DNA of 64,000 bases from Montifringilla adamsi (Eukaryota; Chordata; Aves; Passeriformes; Passeridae). This document shows, in pieces, positions 1-21,111 of this stretch. The notes below the pieces were generated by a model that did not search any database, had not been told where the DNA came from, and worked only from the letters and a program-made list of their open reading frames with translations. Location of the stretch: positions 1-64,000 of the forward strand of contig JAGGNK010015558.1 in NCBI GenBank assembly GCA_017590115.1, written 5' to 3'. The first letter of the stretch is position 1, and each line of letters opens with the position of its first letter. The position numbers were made by a program, and so were the translations under genes.

Positions 1-8344
<8,344 letters not shown>

Positions 8345-8575
8345 CCTCATGCACTGTAGCTGCAGTCCCATAATTAGAGGTAAGCACATGAGTCCTGTTT
8401 GCCAAAGAGAACTGGGACTTTCTCCCGGTTTGCATCATATGAAACATAATTAATTCATCAGTCTAGAATTGCTGAGCTACTACTTTTTATATGAAGGAAA
8501 GAAAGAAGGAATGATAATATACCTAAGTGATGGTGACTGTAGCAAAAGCATTTGTCTGATTTTTTTTATTGTTAC

Positions 8576-8603
8576 AGAGAGAGAAAGAAAGAAAGAAAGA
8601 AAA
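8576..8603 (+). repeat. GA / (GAAA)n simple repeat in TNPO1 3' UTR
   Basis: A short GAGAGAGAAAGAAAGAAAGA-type purine tract lies about 230 bases after the stop codon. Confidence 0.85.
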
Positions 8604-10436
8604 ACTGAGTCTATGATACACACATTAGTTTATCAAGAAAGTTGAAAGTATAGGTATGACGAAGTGCTGGTTCAAGTTTAATAAGCAAAGTGATGAATAT
8701 GATCCTCAAGTCATCATACTAAAGACACAGGCTACCTTATATGTTATAAAATAATAGATGGCAGATGTGGTCTAAGTGGGAATACTCTGCTAGGATAAGA
8801 AAGCAGCTTTGTTAACACACCAGCTGTGAGAAGTCTAATGGCCTAACTACATACTAAAAGATATTTCCACTGAATAAAGAATGCTATGCTAATAACTACA
8901 GTAACTGTAAAGCTTGATGTTTGGGGGAGTCTGGTATGTGTTTATTATTGCCATGTTCCATTTTGTGTGTCAACTCAGAACTGTTAGACACTTCTGTGTG
9001 GAGAATGATTCAGCTTCGACAAAGAACAGTGAAAGTGCATTCCAGAGTACCTCTATTATTATACCACCTTGCTTTGTATGCTACCTGTGTATGCTGTATA
9101 AAGCAAATTTCTCATGTGTGATACTGTGATGAGATTATTATATTACCCAAAAAAAGAATGAATTAAGTTTATTCTTTTAGTCTTTATACAAATTTGATAC
9201 TTTTAGTAGAATTTTTGTACTGAAATTGTGAGAGTGAGTCATGCAGTTCTGTTTAGTGTTGGAATGGACAACTATTTAAAATTCAGCCTAAGATTTTTTC
9301 GAAGTCAGTGTCATAAAATTTTTGCATTACATGTTTGATCAGAACAATGGATTAAAAATAAAACAGCTACATACTTATCAATGAGAGCATTTTAGTTCTG
9401 ACATAAGGATGTTTTCCTCATTAAAAGGAAACAAAAGTGATAAAATCCACCATTGTTCTCAGTTTCAACTGAGAGAAGCTATGGCTATCTTGGTTGATCC
9501 ACTTGAAAGGGAAGCTGCTAGGTCAGTTGCAGATATGTTTAATATTCTTTCTTAATGTCATAACTACCTCATAATTTTGTGCTAAAAATGGAAAAAACTG
9601 GTTAGAATATATAGGGTGCTTTTATCTTAAATCTAAGTTTAAAACAACAGTGGAACTGTCAATGTAGCTTCAAAGCATATATTGTTGTTTTATGAATAAT
9701 AATTTATCTGATACAAATGGGCTGGTTTCTTAACAGACTTAAAAGGGAACATTAGGCATAAATCAATTTTAAAGTTATAGGTTGGCACTTAGTGCTTGAA
9801 AAAGACTCTTTGTTTATGTACCTATCTGGCAGAGGTTCCAGGTAAGATGTAATTGTACCGTTATCTTTTCCCTTTACAGGTCCTTCTGTCTGGGAGACTA
9901 TGAGGGAGCAGGCCTTGAAATACCTTTTTAGGATCTGTTAAGATTAAGATTCATATTGTATTGTGTGTAACCTGCACAATGTGGAAAGCTGATATAGCTG
10001 TGCAAAATATTTGCCTCTGTGCTGTCAGTGTGATGTGCTTTCTGCATGGTTATATACTAGTGATTTTTTTCAGAATCTCTAAAATGAATTACATGGTAAG
10101 ACCCGTTAAAGGCTGCATAAATGTTAGTTGGCACGTAAAGACAATTGTAGAAGTTGATGACAAGATTGCTATATTTGTGTTTATTCCCACTCAACGTATT
10201 ATCTTCTACGCTTTCTTTTTGTTCAAAGCATGATCTTAAGAGATGTTTAAGTTAATGGATGTAATGCAGGGTATCTACACTGTATCGGCGCATGTTGGTG
10301 GCCCTTTGTGATGTAGTTAAATGCACAAGGGTGCAAGTTTAAAGCTACAGAGTGAAAGTTGGTTTGGATCCTCTTCATTTCATTTGTTTAGCTTTTCTGT
10401 TGTGTTTTTTTTTCTCTACTTACATGTATTCCTGTG

Positions 10437-10442
10437 AATAAA
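10437..10442 (+). terminator. TNPO1: Candidate proximal TNPO1 polyadenylation signal AATAAA
   Basis: AATAAA is preceded by a T-rich stretch and followed by T-rich DNA about 2.1 kb after the stop codon. It could produce a shorter UTR isoform that omits the downstream G/T tract. Confidence 0.35.
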
Positions 10443-10761
10443 TCCTTGTTAAGTTAACGCTTTACTTTTCCTTCCATGTGTATTTTCTTATGTACTGTGA
10501 ATGTGAAATCCTAACTGGTACACTTGATCTTGTGTCCATCTGAAAGTGGCAAGTCTTTATTAATTTAGATTGCCTAAAGAGTATCCCATGATGATAAAGG
10601 AAAATGGAGAGATTTTTAGCTCTGCTGGTCAGAGGTAAAGCCAGACCTTTCCATTTTTCAAGTGCTGCATTATTAATCTGCAAAACAAAATTAAGCCATA
10701 ACAGCCTTTTTGTAGATTTAGTTTCTCACCTTTGCATTGCAGAATGGATACTGGATAACAG

Positions 10762-11039
10762 TTTTTGGTTTAGTTGGTGTTTTCTGGTTTTTTGTTTTTT
10801 GGTTTTTTGGTTTTTTGTTGTTTTTTTTTTTTTTTTAATTTTGTTTTTTCTTTCTTTGCTTGGTTGGTTGGTTTTTGGGGATTATTTTTGTGTATTTTGG
10901 GGGGTCTTGGAGGGGGTTGTGGTTTTTTTTTGGGGGGGTGGTTTTTTGTTTGTTTTGGTTTGGGATGTTGGGGGTTTTTTGTTATTTTTTGTTTGGTATG
11001 GTTTTGGTTTGGTTTGAGGTTTTTTTTTTTTGGTTGGGG
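10762..11039 (+). repeat. G/T-only low-complexity tract in TNPO1 3' UTR
   Basis: About 280 bases consist almost entirely of T and G on the + (transcript) strand, with only scattered A and C. Early units are of the GGTTTTTT type. Later come G runs at 10877-10880, 10899-10904, 10912-10916, 10932-10938 and 10970-10974. Long overlapping F/W/G/V/L-only ORFs here are composition artefacts. Confidence 0.95.
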
Positions 11040-14000
11040 CTTTTTAAAGAACTTGCTCTTCTTTGCATGGTTCTGTTCTTTGACTGTTGAATGATTTAGC
11101 TATTGCACTGAAGTTTGAGCTGTGTGAGTGTGAACTTAAAAATGCTGTTTAAAGAGTTTAGACTTTTTTTTTTTTCAGTGCATGATCACATGCATGTTTT
11201 ATGTCCTGTCCCCATCCTCCCCCCGGGTTTTTTTTTGGCTTTGCAAATTTTAGTGGATTATGCCTGAAGCATAGTTTGGACATGTACTGTATGAAATATA
11301 GTTGATAATGCCAGTACATAGTATTCATTCAATTTGATCAAATTGCATGTGATAACTTGCTTTCAAGTTACATTACTTTGATAGCAAACCAAAAATACCT
11401 TCTCAACTAATAACTGATATATATTAGTAAAATTCAATAAAAAAAACTTTAATTTTGAAAGGGAACATCTCTGTCCAACATTTAGCAAGGTGGGATATAA
11501 TTTTAGACCCGAACTTGCTTTAATTTTAAGTGTGTTTAAACATTAAGGAAGAGTTTCAGAGAAATGGCATTAAAAAGTTTGTAGAATGGGAAACCTACCC
11601 AAATAATACAGTAGCATAACAACAAAAATCTGGGTTTAACTAAATTTCTTAAATTTCAGAAAGCCCCATTAACCAAATAAAACCACTCCACCTTACCTTG
11701 GATTAGCTTAGGATGCCACTTTTGTACATATTTGTTTTAATACATACTTGTACAGATATGAATTGAACTGTTATGACAACAAGGAAAATAATTTAAAAGG
11801 GCAGGAATAACTAGTACAGGAATAAACAAAATAGAGTTTTGTATCAATAAGTTCTCTCATGGTATATTTTAAAGCCAATAAACCATATACCTATTGCATA
11901 ATATAGTGCAGAGATTTGCAGAATCCTTTTAGGCTGTAATGTGAGGTAAGGGAAGTTCTGAAACAGCATTAATATTTAAAACTGAGTTATTGCATCATGG
12001 GATATATAAAAAGCATCTTAATTCTTGTGGTGTAGTCTTGACAGTTCTTGAATGTTGACTGAATGTTCTGGTAGAATTGTGAGTTTGTCTTTGTTACATT
12101 CCAGTGTTTCTGCCTCTTGGCATGCTAAAAGCACGGCTTACTTCATTTGCTCCTTACACACTGAAAAAGTGCTGTTAGTGTGCTAAACTACAGAAATAGC
12201 CGCTGCTATGTAATGGTGTAGATTTTCTACTTGAATAATTTTGTTGTAGGAACCTCAGGAGGTCAGTGTTTACTGTTTTTATATATGCCTTTTTCTTGTT
12301 TTGAGTTTCCCTTTTTGAAGGATTCTGAGAGTGAAAAAAAGCTGCTGATCAACCTAAGTTGGTAACAGAAAGTGTATTTAAAATCCTTATAAATGCATCT
12401 TTTTGGCAGTTCAAAATTGCTGTTAAATTAGTCTTAAGTGAAGTTCAATATTAAATTTTTTTCATAACAGTCAGGAAACTGCTCATTTCATTTTGGAAAA
12501 CAGATTAGACTAGTTCATTATTTTAACCAGTGCAAGCAAAAGTAATCAGTTTTGTATTATTTTTTTCCAAAGCTTGATTATTTTCTTAATCAGTGAGTAT
12601 GTATATATTTAAATTGTAAGAAACTAATTCTTATGTTTTAGTTCATTGCTTCTTGAAGCTTGTACTCAGAAGATCACTTTTAGAAGAATAGGTTAAAATT
12701 TGTAATCATTATAATTTTTTAAAGTTATGAAGTAGCATAAATTTTGTGACTAATAATATTGATACACACTGTGATTTTTTTTTTTTAGGACTTTCATGTT
12801 AGCATCAGTCTTAATTACTTAAACTGCATATATTGTATAATAGCAAAATGTATATTTTAAAACTTCAAGTGGCTTTCCTGAAGCAAAACTCAATGCTACT
12901 TAGAAATATTGAAATACTAGCTTTATCTCAGGTGAATACTCTTGTACCCTTTTTGTTCAGAACACATGCTAATAAAAATGTGTTGTAATTTTATCAGTTT
13001 ATGTATTTCATTTAGGCAGCTCCTTTTGTCTTAAACTTACTCTAAATTAACCTTCTACTGTGGGACAATAATGACTTTTGCTTCACCTATATTATTCATA
13101 TTGAATGTATTAACAGATAAGGTGCAAAAACATTCTTCCCTTAAGGAGAATGCATCCATATTCAAACAGCTGAAATATTTCTTTTAAAATGCTTTAAATA
13201 CAACATTAAATTGGAAATCTTTTGTTTTAGATATTTTCAAGGAAAGAAGTTGTAACTTAACACTAACTGCTTCCATACTATCTCTTTCATGAGAATGACA
13301 AAGCTTTTATATAGGGTCTAAAGTGTGACTTCTTGTCTTAGATGAAGGTTAAGCTCTACAGTGAAATGGCAAAATATTCTGCAGTTAATCTCAGATAGAT
13401 GCTGATGTAGTTTGCACACATATTTGTTATAACATTACATAACCTCACCTTGAATAAATAAAGCTTGTTCAATAACGATGTATTTCGCTCACCTATGCAT
13501 TCTCTAGGATGATTTGTATCCATCAGTCTTCTATGTATTCTCCAGTAGAAACTGCATTTTGTCTGCCACTGATGCTTGCTCTTTGCACTTAACAGTTGGA
13601 GCAAGCCAGTTTTAAATGGGGAACTGAGGCAAGTACTCTTCTACTTGCCTTGTATATTCTGCTAAAATAGTGATATTCACTCGCTTGAATGTATGTAAAT
13701 GAGGGAAGTTTGAAATTACTCTATAGGATGAATCCCTGTGTGGTGTTACAGTATGCTTTAAGTAAGCCAAATCCACATCTCAAAGAATTCAGCACTTACA
13801 GTATAGTATCATTTTTCTATTAACTTGTTCTGTTGTGTTACTTTCACTTTAGGTATCTATTTCCTTATTTCAAGTGAGCAACAAAATTAACAAGGTTTGT
13901 GTCTTTTTTGTGAGGACAGCAATGAGAATAGAAACATTGGTATAAGGAGGTTTATTTGACTGTTGAAATCTGCAGTGTAGTATCTTTTTTTTGTGGAAAG

Positions 14001-14460
14001 AGATAGATAGTTATGTTGTACATTGTGTGACTTAGTGATACTAGAGACTTCTAAAATTTTAAATTGGATGAAGTACACAAAACAGATTTAAATGAAAGGT
14101 GACCAGATCTTTCTGCTGACAACTTAGGTTGTATAAGTTTTGCTTGAAAGCTTTAAATCCTATGTTTCTGTATCTGCCACAATGTTGGAATGTTTCCTTC
14201 AAACATATCCTCCTGCAACCTTTCAAACTGTACTAAATTGAGTGATATTTCTTGAAGTCTGCCTATGTGCTAACAGAACTTCATTTTAAATAGAATATGG
14301 TTTTAATTTTTGATAAGCTGCTGAATTTTAAAAGAGTTTTTGGGGCCACCAAATATTTTGGATCATGCAGAGAATATATATTGTACTGTAGTAATTTTGT
14401 ATTTACATTTGTATGATGTGACATAATAGATGTGAATGTTAATCACTGCTTGACTATGTT

Positions 14461-14466
14461 AATAAA
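14461..14466 (+). terminator. TNPO1: Candidate distal TNPO1 polyadenylation signal AATAAA
   Basis: A canonical AATAAA is followed within 40 bases by T/G-rich DNA. It is proposed as the 3' end of the long TNPO1 UTR. The choice among several hexamers is inferred and not proven. Confidence 0.4.
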
Positions 14467-14890
14467 GTTGTTGAAATATAGATGTTGCATTCCAATTTTT
14501 GATGAATGATTAAAATTTATTGTTCAGTTTATGTTTTGCCTGACCCAGTAGTACACTCTTCTAATTCACATGTGTAGATACTAGAATCTCTGAATTAAGG
14601 ATTTTCGTTTTATCTGAAAGAGCATAGTCTTTGGATAATTTAATTTTAGCTTAGTTTAGATACATCACGCTGCTTGAGGGTAGATCAATGTATGAAAAAG
14701 GAGGTTTTGGTGGATTGAAATTATAACCTGTTGGGTGATAACTGGTAACTGCTTTACTACTGAGAAATGTTACGTTAACTGTGTTTCTTTAAACAGTTGG
14801 TACTTGCTAAGTCTGACCAAATGGGAAAGGGGAGAAAAACTTTGTACTTATTTCCTGGGCTATCAATAATGTGAATAATTAAACAATGAA

Positions 14891-14932
14891 AAACTAGAAA
14901 TAAATTAAAATAAACTAGAAATAAATTAAAAT
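14891..14932. repeat. Two-copy 21-bp tandem duplication
   Basis: The unit AAACTAGAAATAAATTAAAA(T) occurs twice in a row with no change. Confidence 0.85.
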
Positions 14933-17900
14933 TATTCAAGACCTTGAACCAAAATTTGCAGTGGTCTTAGCCTAATTTTGTCTAGCTTTCATGGGATCAT
15001 GGTAATACAAACTATTTAAAGAGCTGTCCTTACAGAAATTTAGGAAGTTCTATAGTTTAGAAGTCTCTAAAATATGAAACAAGAATTTCTTTCAGTCCAC
15101 TCATGTGGAGTTGAACATTTTATGTTCGCTTCCAGTTTTAACAGTTGGTCAGTAGCATGTTGGCAACTTAGACCATGGCATATGTCTAGCACAGATTGCT
15201 TATCTATTGATCATTTTATTGAACTTAGTCATTACACTATATAAGCAACTGACTAATGTAGCAATAAAGTGCATAGATATAAATAATACAATTAAATTTA
15301 TAGTAGAAACTAATTACTTGCACACTTGGCTGAAACTCTGTTTAAATGAAGGACTTCAGTTTCCAGAAACAAGAGAAGGTCATGGAATAGCAGTGTAGAG
15401 ACCAAGCTGTTTAGCAGAAATACCAGTTCGTGGTGGCTGAACACTTCAGTGGCTGTGTAGGAGGGGATTGGAGAAGTTTAGCTTACTTTCAAATAGACAT
15501 TCCCACTCACCTTATGTTCTTACAGCATACTGCTGTCAGTAGTTTGTTCAAGTCTTCTACTATCAGCTCAACACCTGATTTTAAGCTGTGATCTCTAATT
15601 TTGAGTCTGAGGTTAATTACTACCTGAATTTAAAAACATTAAAAGGATGAAGTACGTTTTGAGTACAACAGGAAATGAATGTTGCAAAGCTTGTGGAAAG
15701 GTGCAAAAGATTGAACATAATTGTACGTCATGGTATTTATTTTAAAAAAACCCCACATTTAAAGTTGTATTCAAGTGAAGAGGCATTTCAATAGGCAGTG
15801 TATAGGAAATAATTTATGTATGTTAAGTGCTCACAGACTAGTTGGTAACTTTTGTTATCCCAGAATGATTCACAGTGAAACAGACTGCATTATAAAAAAG
15901 GACTGATCTTTCACAGGCATTTTACCCTTTTTCTGCATGAAATGAGCAGTATGGACTATTGAAACCTCTCAAAAGACATCCAAATGTTAATCTGAATAAT
16001 GACAGACTTCAAATTAAGTCATTCCCTATAATCCATCCAATTTAAGCAAAGCAGATCTAATTATTCTGCACATGTATTAATACATAAATGTATAAGTGAA
16101 GACATATAAAGAATTATGTCTGAGTCATGGCTTTTCAGGGGATTTTTTTGGTGACATCAACTCCTTGTCTACCAGACTTCAATTTGAATTGTGAAAATTA
16201 AAATGGAGGTATTTTTATATATATTTATCTTTTTCTGTAGTTATAGGTGTCTTCAGGTATAATTATTACTTTTCTAATCTTAATTTATAATTTTGAAATA
16301 TATGGAAATATGTATTTCCATACTTCCAAATATATTAAAAAATGGAAATAAAATGTTGTTATACTGACAGTTTTACCTATTTTTTCCTTTTCTTCGTGCC
16401 CCTTGGTAAAGTGAGTGGTCATAAATTTCATCTATTAAATATACAGAACTCAAAGTCTTCCTGTGCCTAAAGCATATGGGTTAATTTGGATACATAACTA
16501 CTGCAGTGTTACTGTAACTTATTGCCAGTATTTTTAAATTTTCCATTATTTCTCTCTGCACCCTCTTTGTTTAATAGAAATACCAAATAGAATTTTATTT
16601 CTGTGATAAATTACACAAAGGGAAGTGAGACTTACTTACTGTCCTTTTACCCTGGAATTATTATTAAGTAATGTCTTTACAGGGTAGTGTATATTTAATT
16701 TACAGTTTTCTCAAGTTATTTTTTAGCTTTACATTTATTTTGACTTCTTGAGAAGTTTCTGTGGCTTGCAGGTATAGAAACTAAAGGGTTCTGTAGTTTG
16801 AAAACTCAAAACATAGTGAAGGATACCATTAAAAAAGGAGTTTGCATATGAACTAAACCACAAAAAATAATGGAAAAATGTTTTACAACTAGATTTTTTA
16901 TATGTATTTTTCTTCCTAGAAACATATCTTTCAGTGTCTTCTTTTAATAAAATCATTATCTCATATGGAGGTTTTGAGTCATTTTACATGGTGGGGTTTT
17001 TTTTCTCCTTAATGTATTGATGGTCATTGTCTTGCATATATGTTTTTCATTCTGAAATGTACATGCTCAAATAAACATTTTGGAATCATGTGTGTAAATA
17101 TATGCATCTTTTCCTTGTAGCTTTGGAAAATCACATTAACCACAGGACAAATTAAAAATTAAAGTATCATTTTTAAAAATTCTTTACATGTCTTAGCATA
17201 AGGCAGTAAGACAGTTGCATCACTTTCTCTAGTAATACTCTGCCATAGGAATATGTAGGCAGTTTTAATTTTGTTTATCTCCATCCTCCTTATCCTTGCA
17301 CACCAAACCTGTTTTCATCATTGGGCCAAAAGCAGCTGGAAGCCAGCTGGAACCTTGGACCATAGCTCTCATTTGTGTGGCCAGCATTCACTCAGTCAGG
17401 TAACTGTTTCTCATTCCATGAAGAAAGGCAGTGTTTAACACAGACAACTGCCTGATGTAATAACTCAGAGTTTCGTTATTCTGATTAAGACCCATAGGCA
17501 TCTTGGTTACTTTTGTACCTTTAAAACAAACAAGCAAGAAAAAAACACAGAAAAAATAAAAGCAAACGTAAAAAGAACACAACAAAAAATAAACTTCCAA
17601 TGACTTATGTGTGAGCAGACAGGAAGCCTAAATTGTTACTACACATCTTCAGAAGGAGTTAGGCTTTAAGAGTTTTATTGAAGTGACAAGGACACTGAAG
17701 TTCACATATTTTTTCTGTTTGCTAAAGCTGGTGACGGCCAGTAGGTAGGCATCAGTCTATAGATGTTAAGAATCAAAGGTAAGAATCTTTCACATAGCAT
17801 TACTTTTGTCCAAATACAGGCCATTCACTGACCATCCTTTTCATACTGACATTTTGATTTGTAATGTTAAAAATTAAGGATTTGTATAGCCAAATCATTT

Positions 17901-20250
17901 CACTTGTTTCACAATATTTCATTGGCTGTTTCCTACCTAGGCAGCTGAAATACCTGTCCAGACCAATATCTTTCATTATTTCATTTACTGTCTTGCATGA
18001 ACTCAATCCCAAGCAGTTGCTCTTCTGTTAGTATAGTAATACTTAAAAGCTGTCTTTGGTTTATTAAGAACACAAGTACCATCTATTCTTATATATGCTG
18101 TCCTAAGAACACTTTCTTGAGATACCACATAATCTTATTAGCTTGGCTTCACACCCTTCCACCAATTACCTTTTCTTTGTATATTATAACAAGAGTGAAG
18201 AAGATCTTTGTGATCAGAGCGTCCCCACAGTTGGGGGTGTACTATGGAGCACTTTGCTGCTAAGTAGTTGTACAGTCAGAGCTTGCTCTTCTAAACACTT
18301 CATGTTTCTTCACTTTTCATTGAATTTCAGTGTATTAAATACATTAGTATTCTTTTTTTCATTTAGGTTATTATTACTAGTTGACTGCAAATAAGCTGCT
18401 GCTCCAAGTTTCATTGATTGACATATTTGCAGGTAGGTAAGCATGCATGTAATATTAAAAATATTAAGGTGTCAAGAATATAAATTCAACTAAACATTGA
18501 ATATACTCTTTAGGGTACAGTTGCATAATAATTATCCTGTTAATTCCCCATCTTACATAGAGTATAGATTAAAAATTTGAGCGTCATGTTACTGAAGTAA
18601 TGCACCTCCTGAATATGTTAGAACTATCTCCCAGAATTTTTCATGCAGGACTGAAAGGGGACAAGAAGTCAAAATGGAATCTTCAACCACTCAACCACTA
18701 TTCTGGTTTGTTGTTGCTAATGTTTACTAAGACTTTCTGAGCCTTCCATTTGATTGGTGGTTGATTTAATGAGACATGCTTTTGGCAGAAGAGCATTATT
18801 ATAAAGGCAGACCATTAAGACCAAGTGACTCATTGTGAAACAATGCTGTTGGCTTCATAACTTAAGTAATTGAATTAATGAATGGGAGACAATCAAGCTT
18901 GGTGTCCAGATCAATAGAAGCATGCAGTTAACTATACAGTGAGTACAGATGATGCAGCCTAATGGAATCCATAATTCCAGGGATGTAGGAAACAGTGCCA
19001 TTAAAAGTTGCTGCAAATCTTCAACAGAACATGTATATTATTCCTTAATTTGAAATAACTTTGATGAAATATTGCACCAGGTTTAAAGAAATTAAGTTGA
19101 TCTCTTACTGTAATAACATGGCTGTGACTGTTGACAAATATTTTTGTTCATCTAATACTTAGAAATAACATTAGAAACACCCATCCTACCAAAAGTGTGG
19201 TGTAGGCCATAATCCCAGCAATGTTCTCTCATCAGACTACATTTTCAGTTTATGCATGTATTTCAGAAAAGGACTTAGCCTGTATTAAGATTATCTAGAA
19301 GAATTCCCTTTGAATAAATTATTTCAAGTTAGCTGTATTTGCTGCTAGCATTATAATCTCTTTTTCCAGACTTTTTTTTCCTAAGTTTTACCAGCACTAG
19401 CATTTTGCCTATGGGATTTTTGTTAAACTTCTGTTACAAAAAGGCTGCCGTAATTGCCTAGTAATAAAGGTAATATGTAGGTCATAAGCAAGTGAATTAT
19501 TAAACTTCTCAGTAGTGTCTGCAGGTATGCAGGTACCATTGCTTGGTTAGAACATAATCCTGGTAGCTTCTAAGTCCTACAAGGTAGCCTGACAGTACTG
19601 ACCAAACTGAAACAACTTCTGAAAAGGAATTTGCTAACAATTCACTCTGCCTTCACTTCATCTTTTGTTCTCCACCACAGTGGTAAACAACTCTGGCTTT
19701 TTATATCCCCTTCTGCTGCTTGCAATCTTTCAAACAGAACTTTCAAATAGTGTTAGAGTATACATTTTATCTGAATCTGTTCCTTAACTCTTAATTTATA
19801 AGGATCTTTACATTTCAGCTAGCTCATTGGCGACTCATTATGGCAATAAGCTATATAATAATCAGTGTTATTTTTGGTAATTGTTTGGAGTATTCTTTTT
19901 TTTGGATTATTCTTTTTTTTTAATCTTAAAATTAGTACGTGCAATTCATGTATTTTACTGATAATTGAATACAGTTATTTTACACAGAGTTTATAATTCA
20001 TTTTCAGATAGCTTAGACATAAAACAAATTAACTTAGTTGCTATAAGTAAAACCAAAATACAACCTTTATTTCTGTTGAAAAAAGGTTAATATTAACACT
20101 TACAAAACTAGAAGCTGGAAATATGGGAGAACAGGTATGTGGAGATGCAGATAGTGAACTGCACAATCAGGGATACTCTTTCTGTAAGACGAACTGAGCT
20201 AAATGCCTCCTTTAACAGGTATTCAATCCACATTAAGCCAAATGCCATAC

Positions 20251-20302
20251 TTAAAAAAAAAAAAAAAAACAAAAAAAAACAAAAAAACACACACACACAA
20301 CA
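20251..20302. repeat. A-rich / (AC)n simple repeat
   Basis: A long A run with scattered C passes into six AC units. It could be the boundary of an inserted element but has no clear parent. Confidence 0.85.
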
Positions 20303-20360
20303 ACCTAGCATTGTTTTCTGCCATGGGTAACCCAGAACGTTACTGTATTCCAGATCTATC

Positions 20361-21100
20361 TGTGCCCAAAATTTGTTACTGTCTCTTTAAGACCCTACTG
20401 CCGGAAAATGGAACTGGGGAGGTGCTGCTGGGAGAATTTTTAAAATCGGGTTTTGGAGGCAGCTCGGCCTCTTTGACCGCCTGATTTTTGCCTTGCTGGG
20501 CTCTTCATTTTTGCTGAGGCAGAGCTCTCACTCTGGCTGCTTTTTTTGGCTCTTGGCTTCTTGCTATAGTGCCGAGGCAGTGTGGACAGAGGCTTTTCAG
20601 GTTTGGGTTCTCTTTTGGGTTTGTTATTTTTTTCATCTCAGAGAAGCTGCAGTTAGTGGTCTTGGTCTGCCGCAGGGCAAATTCCACCAGCGGCGCCTGG
20701 CCCAGGAGAGAAGACCGCGAGCCACCCTAGCCCAGCTGTCCTGCCTTGCCTGCCCTACCATCTCCTGCAAGAGAAAAGTGAAGGCCCTCCACGAGTTCTA
20801 GCCCTGTGGTCCGGAGAATGCCAGCTGGAGCTCCAGCCATCAGGGAGATAAGCAGAGCAGTGAGCAGAGGGAGGACTGGCACTCTTTTTCCCTTTGTCCA
20901 TGAGATATGCTTGGCTGGGGAGAGCCATCCTTGCGGGGAAGTAGCCTGTGAGATGTAGCAATATTGTATCTAGCAATTGTTCACTGTTATTCTTTGCCTG
21001 TTGCTGTTCCGATTGTTGGTAAATTCTTATTTTTTCACTTCTAGTCGTATCTGTTCCTTATTGGTGGAAAAGGGTTGGTTAAGCCTGTAAAGGGAAGCTA
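20361..21100. mobile_element. GC-rich LTR-like block (possible endogenous retrovirus LTR)
   Basis: About 700 bp of clearly higher GC than the flanks sits in AT-rich intergenic DNA with no splice-supported ORF. It contains a CTCTTTAAGACC segment near the left end and a T-rich, TTATTGGTGG-containing right end, both reminiscent of avian ERV LTRs. An 8-bp direct repeat, attccaga, lies at 20347-20354 and 21104-21111, but the ends are not clean TG...CA. A decayed CpG-rich promoter or another repeat class remains possible. Confidence 0.35.
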
Positions 21101-21111
21101 CTCATTCCAGA

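Larger units (their letters stand above)
8345..14485 (+). other. TNPO1: TNPO1 3' UTR (probable), with several candidate poly(A) signals
   Basis: Nothing coding is visible here. The DNA directly follows the TNPO1 stop codon in the terminal exon. AATAAA hexamers suited to alternative polyadenylation occur at 10437-10442, 12971-12976, 13453-13462 (overlapping pair) and 14461-14466. The last is my preferred distal site because a U/GU-rich stretch follows and the sequence beyond has no UTR-like character. Vertebrate TNPO1 mRNAs are known for very long 3' UTRs, so a UTR of about 6 kb is plausible. The exact end is an inference. Confidence 0.5.
14486..20340. other. Intergenic DNA, no gene recognised
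   Basis: AT-rich sequence between the TNPO1 3' end and the GC-rich block near 20.4 kb. There is a small tandem duplication (period 21) at about 14891-14932 and an A-rich/AC simple repeat at 20251-20302. I recognise no exon, RNA gene or interspersed repeat. Confidence 0.6.

Noticed and set aside
10604..11094. ORFs of 76-137 codons composed of F, W, G, L and V
   Set aside because: They arise from the G/T-only tract in the TNPO1 3' UTR and have no protein-like composition.
20493..20976. Small protein gene in the GC-rich block
   Set aside because: There is no recognisable domain and no splice signals, and overlapping ORFs occur on both strands, as expected from composition.
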